Of a DNA stretch of 5,949 nt, positions 1-5,460 are shown piece after piece; positions within the stretch are counted from its first letter, which is position 1; each line of letters opens with the position of its first letter. Source of the DNA: JACCTH01 sp036556085 (GTDB lineage Bacteria > Actinomycetota > Acidimicrobiia > Spongiisociales > ZC4RG35); assembly GCA_036556085.1 (NCBI GenBank), contig DATBKE010000037.1, positions 1-5,949 of the forward strand, read 5' to 3'. The position numbers were made by a program, and so were the translations under genes. The notes beneath the pieces were generated by a model. That model was not told the DNA's origin and made no database searches. It saw only the letters and a list, made by a program, of their open reading frames with translations.

Positions 1-2
1 GG

Positions 3-83
3 AAAATGGCCGAGAGCTACGTGCGGAGCCTCAGCAAGGAAGGCAGATCGTCTGACGGCCCCCAAAGCACAGAGGTCCGATAG
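3..83 (+). pseudogene. Possible 3' scrap of a DDE transposase/integrase, truncated by the window edge
   Basis: The frame starting at base 3 is open from the window edge and stops at TAG 81-83. Its first residues read KMAESYVRSLSKEG, which resembles the region around the last catalytic Glu of IS3-type DDE transposases (pattern AES..RSLK.E). Nearly every third codon position in the first dozen codons is G or C, as expected of coding DNA in this genome. After this motif the similarity disappears, and the roughly 60 residues that normally follow are missing in all three frames, so it would be a degraded remnant. The match is short and may be chance; it could equally be the tail of an unrelated gene. 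Confidence 0.22.
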
Positions 84-288
84 CTCAAGGGGTAGGTCCT
101 ACGACCGACGGCAAGGCGCTTACGCACGACGCTCCAGGAACATGTCTGTCTTGGATGGAGGCGGCCAACTAGCGAGTCCTACGCGTAGCCGCTATCAACG
201 GCTCCCCAAAGCTTCCCGGTAAGAGTCGCGGATCAATGGCCATCCTGACGGGCTGACCCTTTGGCTTCCAAGTGCCGCGCTCGGCTCA
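84..288. other. Non-coding stretch with no recognisable gene
   Basis: No reading frame on either strand gives a recognisable protein. Two short palindromes are visible, gtaggtcctac at 92-102 and ctacgcgtag at 179-188, neither with a T-tract or a partner that would make a terminator. Together with the possible transposase scrap just upstream, this looks like eroded mobile or intergenic DNA. Confidence 0.4.
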
Positions 289-516
289 TCACCCCGATCG
301 CCGGTACACGGCACCCGGCGCTGCAGCTCTGACTCCACCGTGATCGAGGAACTGGCGTATCGCTACTTCTATAACGCTTGACCGGGTAACGAAATAGCCC
401 AGCTCAAGAATGTCGCGGTCAAGCTCTGCAACTAGGACAGCTGGCAGGGTTACGTCAATCCGACGGATGCCTTTGTAGAGGCGGCTAGTCGGGCGATCGG
501 TCGCTGGTCGAAACAC
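289..516 (-). CDS. Ribbon-helix-helix (CopG/ParD-like) DNA-binding protein, putative antitoxin or regulator
   Basis: From a GTG at 516-514 this encodes 75 residues. Residues 18-25 (RRIDVTLP) fit the RHH beta-strand, 26-39 the first helix (AVLVAELDRDILEL), and 41-59 the turn and second helix (YFVTRSSVIEVAIRQFLDH), including the usual R-S before the second helix. Proteins of this fold dimerise and insert the paired strands into the DNA major groove; many are antitoxins or autorepressors. The frame stays open upstream to an ATG at 783, but that stretch lies antisense to hicA and has no RHH character, so the GTG is preferred. No clear ribosome binding site precedes it, and RHH proteins usually start only a few residues before the strand; residue 17 is an ATC codon, so an ancestral ATG may have been lost. 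The gene is divergent from hicA, 129 bases away. It may be functional or decaying. Confidence 0.55.
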   Translation of the reverse strand: MFRPATDRPTSRLYKGIRRIDVTLPAVLVAELDRDILELGYFVTRSSVIEVAIRQFLDHGGVRAAAPGAVYRRSG

Positions 517-565
517 GTTGATCGGTGTTCTATCGCAAGCCGATCCGTTTCCGAGAAACCATTTT

Positions 566-589
566 CGCGACCTCCAATTGATTGTCGCG
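566..589. promoter_or_regulatory. Inverted repeat, candidate operator between the RHH gene and hicA
   Basis: A perfect 6-base inverted repeat, CGCGAC at 566-571 and GTCGCG at 584-589, is separated by 12 bases that themselves contain the palindrome CAATTG (575-580). It lies near the middle of the 129-base divergent spacer, about 50 bases before the RHH start and 57 before the hicA start, which is where a shared repressor site would be expected. The 9-mer tgtcgcggt of its right arm (583-591) also occurs at 411-419 inside the RHH gene. Binding by the RHH protein or by HicAB is inference; six-base arms can arise by chance in G/C-rich DNA. Confidence 0.3.
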
Positions 590-627
590 GTTGGGCAGCA
601 ACCAAGGGTCTGGTCACCCGGAGCTTC

Positions 628-633
628 AAGGAA
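628..633 (+). promoter_or_regulatory. Possible ribosome binding site for hicA
   Basis: AAGGAA lies 12 bases before the GTG at 646. The spacing is longer than ideal, but no better purine-rich site or ATG start is nearby. The toxin's N-terminus aligns with its family from this GTG. Confidence 0.3.
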
Positions 634-645
634 TACGTTGACTCG

Positions 646-906
646 GTGAGATCCGCCCGACTCCTCGAACGGATTGTCGGCGGTGACGTCAGCAACGTTC
701 GTTTTACCGATTTGCTCCGACTGGCGAGAGAACTCGGCTTCCAATTGGATCGAGCAAGTGGAAGCCATCGAATCTTCAGCCATCCCGAATTCAGCGAAAA
801 GCTGAACCTACAAATGGTCGAGGGACAGGCCAAGCCCTATCAGGTCAGACAGCTAGTCAAGCTAATCACAAAGTACAATTTGAGGCTGGCTCGTAGACAT
901 GGCTGA
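646..906 (+). CDS. hicA: HicA-like mRNA interferase toxin
   Basis: This 86-residue protein starts at GTG 646 and has the double-stranded-RNA-binding-like fold signature of HicA/YcfA toxins, which cleave mRNA when not bound by HicB. The family's catalytic histidine is present as H41 in the GSHRIF motif (39-44), followed by HPE and the conserved KPYQVRQ segment near residues 63-69. The sequence belongs to the longer HicA subfamily that begins with a VRFTDLLRLARELGF-like helix and carries NLQ.V.GQAKPYQ. The length is normal and no residue appears lost, so the toxin looks intact. Its stop overlaps the hicB start by 8 bases, so the two are translationally coupled, toxin first. By eye the pair has fewer G/C third positions than the minus-strand genes, consistent with horizontal acquisition. 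Confidence 0.9.
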   Translation: MRSARLLERIVGGDVSNVRFTDLLRLARELGFQLDRASGSHRIFSHPEFSEKLNLQMVEGQAKPYQVRQLVKLITKYNLRLARRHG

Positions 907-1111
907 TTACCACATCAATCTCTTCTACAGCGACGAGGACGGTGGATGGATCGCAGACATTCCCGATCTGGCTTACTGCTCGGCATTCGGTGATACCCCT
1001 GAGGAGGCCGTCAAGCAGATCCTTATCGCCAAAGAGACCTGGCTCCAGGCGGCACGAGGTGCGGGCCAGTCCATTCCGCAACCGAGCTATAAGCCGATCG
1101 CTACACGTTGA
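899..1111 (+). CDS. hicB: HicB-like antitoxin, short form without DNA-binding domain
   Basis: The 70-residue product has the partial RNase H-like fold of HicB antitoxins. Residues 1-30 read as the strand-rich core (YHINLFYSDEDGGWIADIPDL), then CSAFGDTPEEAV, the helix QILIAKETWLQAAR, and a proline-rich tail. HicB masks the active site of HicA. The protein ends where longer HicB proteins continue into a helix-turn-helix or RHH domain, so it cannot bind an operator in the usual way. The ATG at 899 overlaps the end of hicA by 8 bases; the nearest purine stretch (GAGG, 882-885) is far upstream, which also points to translational coupling. The stop is TGA at 1109-1111. The identity is secure; how the operon is regulated is open. 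Confidence 0.9.
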   Translation: MADYHINLFYSDEDGGWIADIPDLAYCSAFGDTPEEAVKQILIAKETWLQAARGAGQSIPQPSYKPIATR

Positions 1112-1156
1112 GCTTTCTCGACCGAGAGCGCTAACCCTTTCACGAAACTCGATGCA

Positions 1157-1173
1157 GGCGGCTGGTAGCCGCC
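1157..1173. repeat. Hairpin resembling a dispersed GTAGGGGC-type intergenic palindrome
   Basis: GGCGGCT (1157-1163) and AGCCGCC (1167-1173) form a perfect 7-base stem with a GGT loop, followed on one side by CCTACGG. Palindromes containing GCCGCCCCTAC are common dispersed intergenic elements in several high-GC and Chloroflexota-like genomes; here only the right flank keeps the CCTAC part. There is no T-tract. It lies between the convergent ends of hicB and the cyclase gene and overlaps the end of the RHH remnant. It could act as a weak terminator for either side. Confidence 0.35.
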
Positions 1174-1174
1174 C

Positions 1175-1292
1175 CTACGGAGCCGAGGGACCACGGGCTG
1201 GCACGGCGATCCCGTCTCGTTCCAGAAACTGACGAATCGCCGCTTCGATGACAGGCCGACCGGCGCCCCTTCGCAGCCTTCAACGCGCTCAT
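1175..1292 (-). pseudogene. Remnant of a second ribbon-helix-helix antitoxin gene (5' part lost, frameshift)
   Basis: On the minus strand the frame ending at TAG 1177-1175 reads RPVIEAAIRQFLERDG and a short proline-rich tail. This is the second RHH helix. Over 14 residues it matches the intact RHH protein at 289-516 at 10 positions (VIE-AIRQFL-G). The shared codons differ mostly at third positions, so both descend from once-functional genes rather than a recent copy. The helix frame closes at a TGA just upstream, near 1281-1283. An ATG at 1292-1290 opens another frame reading MSALKAAKGRR, which resembles the end of the first RHH helix, so one frameshift would join the two parts. The DNA-contacting strand is not visible. 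The remnant starts 15 bases after the stop of the cyclase gene, on the same strand. Confidence 0.5.
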
Positions 1293-1306
1293 GGGCGGAG
1301 TGCGCC

Positions 1307-4060
1307 TCAGCCGATCGAGTCGATCAATTTTTTGGCTACGGCTCGAAATGCCCTCGACGAGCCATCGGCAAGAGCTCGCTCGTACTCCTCGGGATCCATC
1401 GACTCGTGTAGCGTCTCGAGCTCTGCGGAGGCTGCAGTGTTAATTTGGGTTCCCTCGGTGAACATCTGACGGTCGCTCGCCGGGTCTGCGATCACCGCGG
1501 CGAGAAGCTCCACAGCTTCACTCGCCCTTTGGCTGGCCGCGAACACCATGGCGATTTTCACCAGGGTCGCCAGCATTTCCACCACCATGCCAGTCCGTTC
1601 CGCCACTCGAAGGCTTTCAACAAAGGCCGTCTGGGCTGCCACCAGGTCGCCCGCTGCCAGATTGGCCTCTCCCAGACCCATCAGTGAGACCTGCATCGCC
1701 CTCGGGAAACCAATACGGGTAGCCCGATCGGCCGACTGCGTGAAGAAATCGATCGCGTCACTCAGACGTCCCGACCTTCTGGCCATTCGGCCGCGGTGCC
1801 CGAGATTCCAGGACATGTAATAGAGGTCGTCGAGCGGCTCGAGTACTTCCCGACTCTGGTCGAGAAGTCGCATGGCCATTTCGGCGTCACCCGTCATCAA
1901 CTCGATGAAAGCTCGGATGTTTTTGATAGCAGCCGCCCAGAAACGGCTTGCTGCCCAGCCCGAGTTTGGTGATTCCGCCAGCGCTATTGCACGGTCGACG
2001 ACGCCCGCTGCCTCGGCGAATCGTCCCAGATACAACTGTGTTTGCGCCTTCAGCATGCCGGCGAAGAAGAGGGGTACGGGATCGCCGGCGACGCTCAATT
2101 CATCGAACGCACGGCCGACGGCTTCGGCACCCGCCTCGACGTGACCGAGCATCGCGGTGAAGGCCCCGTGCATTGCCAGAACAAAGGCAGGAGCTGCTGC
2201 AGAAGTCGGCTCGCTCTTGTCGTCCTCCAGAGCTTCCAGCGCCTCGCCGAAGAGTGCCAATCCTGCCTGGTTCCAGCCGCGACTCTCGTGAATCAGCCAG
2301 AGCCCCACCACCATCTTGCCGACCCCGGTTGCGTTGCCCGTGGCGGCCTGGTGGCGCCATGCCGGTCTGATGTTGTCGAGGTCTTGTTCGATTGTTGTCA
2401 GCGCTCGGGTCTGTTCGCCGCGAGCGAACCACCCGACGGCGTTGTCGCAGAGGTCGGCGAAATAGTCGGCGTGCACATCGCGAATCGCGCGATCTCGCTC
2501 AGGGAGAAGGGCCAGCTCGGCCTCGGCATATTGGCGTAAGAGCTCATGGATCGCATACCGGCCGGTGCTGGGACTCGGCATCACCAGGGTCTTATTGGCG
2601 AGATTGGCGAGGTCCCGGAGCGAGGCTCCCGCCACCGCTTCAGCCGCTTCCCGTGTGAACCCTCCCCGGAACACCGAGAGGGCCGCAAACGCATCTCGTT
2701 CCGCATTGTTGAGAAGCCTCCAGCTGTAGTCGAACACAGCCCGAATGCTGCGGTGCCGATCCGGGACGTCCCCCAGAGTGGTTTCGAGGAAGTCGAGACT
2801 CTTGGCGATCTCTGCCGCGATGTCGGGAATTGACAGGATGTCCACCCATGCCGCTGCCAGCAGGATTCCCAGGGGCATCCCTCCGGTGAGACGAAGGATC
2901 TCTGCGAGAGGCTCCAGATCTTCGGCCCGGAGTTCTAGTCCTGGATTGAAACGATGCGCTGCGTCCAGGAACAAGCGAACTCCGCTGGTCTGCAGGGCTG
3001 TCTCGGGGGTGTCCCAGTGTGCGCTCAGACCCACGAGGGGCACGACCATTTCGCCGGTCAGATTCAGCTTGGAACGCGACGTGGCAATCACCTTCATCTG
3101 CGGAGCAGCTTGGAGAATCTCCGAGACGATCCGCGCTCCATCGCTCAAATGCTCGAAGTTGTCGAACACCAAGAGTTGGCGTCTGGGAGCGAGATAGTCG
3201 AGTAACTGGGTTTGTGGGTCCTCGTCAGAGGAAAACGCAACGCCGACCGCCTCGGCCACTGCCTGCAGGATGTCGCCGCTCGTTGAGAGATCGGCCAGAC
3301 CAATGAAGAACACCCCGTCGGGGTAGTCGGCTGCGAGATCAGCGGCCGCCTGGATGACCAGTCGTGTCTTGCCCGTGCCTCCCGGAGCCATCACGGTCAA
3401 TAAACGGGTCTTGGTCAACAGCCTCTTCACGTCGGCGAGTTCGGCATCTCTGCCGATCAGCTCAGTCATCTGCTCCGGAAGATTGTTGGTGATGGCATCG
3501 AGCGAATTCAGGGGTGGAAATGAGTTCTCGAGGCCGCCGATGTTCAACTGGAACACATGCTCCGGACGTGTCAGATCCTTCAGCCGATGGGCGCCCATGT
3601 CGGAAGCCGTGACCCCGTCCGGCAGATGATCCTGCACCAGCTCGAACGTCGAGCCCGAACACACCGTCTGGCCACCATGGGCAATCGCCCTCAGTCTTGC
3701 TGCCCGATTGACAGCCGGTCCGTAGTAATCGCCCAGGACCAAATCCGCCGCCCCGGTATGCAGCGACGCCCGGACTCGTAACGGTCGCGGGGTCGGCCAA
3801 TCCACTCCCACCAACCGTCGTTGCATCTCTACAGCGCCGCCTACAGCGTCCATCGCCGACCGGAAGACCACAAACTGGCTGTCACCCTCCCCTCGCGGCT
3901 TCACCACCACTCCGCCGAAGGCTTCGACCGCCTCGGTGATCGCTTGATCATGGATTCGCAGCGCCGTCATCATCGCATCCGGCGCTTCTTCCCAGAGACG
4001 CGTGCTGCCTTCCACATCGGTGAAGAGAAAGGTGACGACGCCATCAGGGAGCTTCTCCAT
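1307..4060 (-). CDS. Class III nucleotide cyclase / STAND NTPase / TPR signalling protein
   Basis: This 917-residue cytoplasmic protein has four parts. Residues 8-172 are a class III cyclase domain: FTDVEGST holds metal-binding D15, the RGEGDS loop (56-61) offers D60 as the second acidic ligand, and N118 and R122 in VNRAARL are the transition-state pair. K54 and D111 sit where adenine-selecting residues are found, so cAMP is the likelier product. Residues about 195-430 are a STAND/NB-ARC-like NTPase with Walker A APGGTGKT (225-232, Ala replacing the usual first Gly), Walker B LLVFD (296-300), an ATSR sensor (326-329) and GMPL (394-397). Residues about 435-515 form a winged-helix segment ending in YAIHELLRQYA (502-512). 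Residues about 540-880 are helical TPR-like repeats. No C-terminal DNA-binding domain is visible. The ATG at 4060 lies just before the cyclase core. In this family a ligand or partner sensed by the TPR/NTPase part is thought to control the output domain; the signal is unknown. Confidence 0.9.
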   Translation of the reverse strand: MEKLPDGVVTFLFTDVEGSTRLWEEAPDAMMTALRIHDQAITEAVEAFGGVVVKPRGEGDSQFVVFRSAMDAVGGAVEMQRRLVGVDWPTPRPLRVRASLHTGAADLVLGDYYGPAVNRAARLRAIAHGGQTVCSGSTFELVQDHLPDGVTASDMGAHRLKDLTRPEHVFQLNIGGLENSFPPLNSLDAITNNLPEQMTELIGRDAELADVKRLLTKTRLLTVMAPGGTGKTRLVIQAAADLAADYPDGVFFIGLADLSTSGDILQAVAEAVGVAFSSDEDPQTQLLDYLAPRRQLLVFDNFEHLSDGARIVSEILQAAPQMKVIATSRSKLNLTGEMVVPLVGLSAHWDTPETALQTSGVRLFLDAAHRFNPGLELRAEDLEPLAEILRLTGGMPLGILLAAAWVDILSIPDIAAEIAKSLDFLETTLGDVPDRHRSIRAVFDYSWRLLNNAERDAFAALSVFRGGFTREAAEAVAGASLRDLANLANKTLVMPSPSTGRYAIHELLRQYAEAELALLPERDRAIRDVHADYFADLCDNAVGWFARGEQTRALTTIEQDLDNIRPAWRHQAATGNATGVGKMVVGLWLIHESRGWNQAGLALFGEALEALEDDKSEPTSAAAPAFVLAMHGAFTAMLGHVEAGAEAVGRAFDELSVAGDPVPLFFAGMLKAQTQLYLGRFAEAAGVVDRAIALAESPNSGWAASRFWAAAIKNIRAFIELMTGDAEMAMRLLDQSREVLEPLDDLYYMSWNLGHRGRMARRSGRLSDAIDFFTQSADRATRIGFPRAMQVSLMGLGEANLAAGDLVAAQTAFVESLRVAERTGMVVEMLATLVKIAMVFAASQRASEAVELLAAVIADPASDRQMFTEGTQINTAASAELETLHESMDPEEYERALADGSSRAFRAVAKKLIDSIG

Positions 4061-4385
4061 CCGTTCGGAGCCTAGAGACGGATGGTCCGGGCAGGGAAAG
4101 GTGGCGGCTCGCGCCGGACTCCAGTTGGCTGGAGGCGGTCCTTGTCGAGTATCGGGAGTTACTCGCTTGCCTCCGAGACCACTGAAGCACCCATCGCTCG
4201 ACTTAGCGGTGGAGATAAACCGGTCGGTGAGGGCAGGTGAGGAACAATTCGAGGAGGCTGAGGACTTGGGCCGAGTTCAGCAGGCGCAAGGCAGTGTCCA
4301 GAACGTCAGCGATCCGGTCGAGCACGCCGCGCTGCTGGCCAACCGAGTCAGTCGGGCGCAGGGATATCCAGCGGCGTCGCCCTCG
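4061..4385. other. 325-base spacer between cyclase and membrane-protein genes
   Basis: No recognisable gene lies here. A plus-strand frame crosses the whole spacer but overlaps both neighbouring genes and resembles nothing known. On the minus strand the frame of the membrane protein stays open past its stop for 60 more codons, to TAA 4205-4203, and reads as a leucine-rich helical stretch (ADVLDTALRLLNSAQVLSLL). A perfect 6-base hairpin with a TTGG loop (4119-4134) lies about 60 bases upstream of the cyclase start and could be in its leader. I could not identify a convincing promoter for the cyclase gene. Confidence 0.4.
4119..4134. repeat. Short hairpin upstream of the cyclase gene
   Basis: CTCCAG (4119-4124) and CTGGAG (4129-4134) pair perfectly around a TTGG loop. 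There is no T-tract on either strand, so an intrinsic terminator is unlikely. It sits in the probable 5' leader or operator region of the cyclase gene. A regulatory role is speculative. Confidence 0.25.
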
Positions 4386-5207
4386 TCAGACGGCGGCGCG
4401 GCTAGACAGTCGGCCGCTCCGGGTGTGAAGAACCGCTAGCCCGATGGTGAAGGCGGTGGCGGCCAACAGGATCAGCCAGCCGACGATCGAACGCCCGCCG
4501 GCGAGAACATAAAGCAGGCCGCCGATCGCCGAAAGGCCGTTGAAGACGATGGCGGCCGCGTTCTGGACGCGAATTGCCTCCCATCGCCCGTCCTTGAGCG
4601 ACAGGTAGCCACCGAAGGCATAGCCCAAGGTGGCCGCCCCGGCGAGGCGGTAAACGAAGGGATCGGCCGGATCGAACGAAGCGAGATCGGCGAAGTAAGC
4701 CGCCGCAAATAGCGGCGCCAGCCCAAAGAAGGCGGCGGCGACAGTTGCCAGGGTCAAAAGCAGCCGGGCCGGCGGGTCCACGGTCGGCGTCGACGGTGCT
4801 GCAGGTCCCTGGTCGCGGCGGGTGACGTAGATCAGGATGAGAACGAAAGCCGCGGCGGCTAGGAGGATGAACCACACCCAGAAGTTGTCGTCGCCCTCGA
4901 GCAGGGTGATGATGGCCGCCACCACCGCACCGGCGTTGAATACATAGGAAGCGCCGGCGGGAATCCGGAAGCGGAACCAGGTGGGATTGGCCAGGGTCAG
5001 GGCCGCGGCGACGGCGTAGCCGAGGGCGGCGGCCCCGGCCAGGCGGTAGATGAAGGGTTCGGCGCCGGCGTATCCAGCGGCGTCGGCCGCGGTCCCCGGA
5101 AAGAAGAAGGGCACCAACCCGAAGAGGCCGGCGGCCGCGATCTGTACCACGAGGAGCGTCTTGAACCAGATGGTTCGGGCCTGATCAGGCTGTTCGCCGG
5201 TGCTCAC
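4386..5207 (-). CDS. Integral membrane protein of two tandem four-helix repeats, function unknown
   Basis: The 273-residue protein starts at GTG 5207-5205 and has about eight hydrophobic segments, near residues 17-37, 52-72, 86-103, 110-129, 149-170, 184-204, 217-236 and 241-260. Residues 18-130 align with 150-262 without gaps at an offset of 132; I count about 45 identities in 113 positions. Landmarks present in both halves are FGL..P (29-33 and 161-165), PF.YRLAGAA.LGYA (51-65 and 183-197), a Trp (77 and 209), VFN (89-91 and 221-223) and W.ILLAA.AF (112-121 and 244-253). A linker rich in Pro and Thr (132-147) joins the halves. The conserved Tyr-Arg and Asn next to membrane segments are candidate functional residues. 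There is no signal peptide and no motif that I can tie to a known transporter or enzyme. No strong ribosome binding site precedes the GTG. It stands alone between long spacers. Confidence 0.8.
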   Translation of the reverse strand: MSTGEQPDQARTIWFKTLLVVQIAAAGLFGLVPFFFPGTAADAAGYAGAEPFIYRLAGAAALGYAVAAALTLANPTWFRFRIPAGASYVFNAGAVVAAIITLLEGDDNFWVWFILLAAAAFVLILIYVTRRDQGPAAPSTPTVDPPARLLLTLATVAAAFFGLAPLFAAAYFADLASFDPADPFVYRLAGAATLGYAFGGYLSLKDGRWEAIRVQNAAAIVFNGLSAIGGLLYVLAGGRSIVGWLILLAATAFTIGLAVLHTRSGRLSSRAAV

Positions 5208-5460
5208 CGCCGCCGAAGACTATCGAGGGCAAGAAAGCGAGGCTGGGAACATTCACTTCGATCTGCTTACCGAGGAACTGTCGCCTGGCTGTCTCGATCA
5301 CCCTGGAGCAGCTAATGCATATAGGAACTCATTGATTACGGTCGAGCGCCACTACCAACTTTGCTTGGGGTCTTGCGTCAATGCGACTGATGCCTTAGCG
5401 GTCTCGCAATCTCCTGTCGCTAGCTTCACCCCTGCAGGCATCGGACCCGTACTTTCGACC
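5208..5460. other. 253-base spacer between the GNAT and membrane-protein genes
   Basis: No gene is supported here. The stretch is locally richer in A/T than its neighbours around 5311-5340. It presumably contains the promoter of the membrane-protein gene. A plus-strand frame that starts at 5200 and runs into the GNAT gene resembles no known protein. Confidence 0.4.
5318..5345 (-). promoter_or_regulatory. Weak candidate promoter for the membrane-protein gene
   Basis: On the minus strand TCGACC (5345-5340) and TATATG (5323-5318), 16 bases apart, match four of six positions each of the sigma-70-type -35 and -10 hexamers. They lie in the most A/T-rich part of the spacer, about 110 bases before the GTG start. 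The match is weak and could be accidental. Confidence 0.2.

Noticed and set aside
76..140. tRNA-like D-arm wording (tagctcaaggggtagg)
   Set aside because: The flanking bases do not form D, anticodon, T or acceptor stems; no cloverleaf can be drawn.
517..783. N-terminal part of the longer minus-strand frame leading into the RHH domain
   Set aside because: It lies mostly antisense to hicA, has a shuffled composition, and RHH proteins normally begin just before the first strand.
450..833. Minus-strand open frame of 127 codons
   Set aside because: It is antisense to hicA and has no protein-family character; it is a shadow frame.
2042..2539. Plus-strand open frame of 165 codons within the cyclase gene
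   Set aside because: It is antisense to well-supported TPR-region coding sequence and has no recognisable domain.
4002..4439. Plus-strand open frame of 145 codons across the 4061-4385 spacer
   Set aside because: It overlaps the ends of both well-supported minus-strand genes, and its residue composition resembles no known family, although part of it has G/C-rich third positions.
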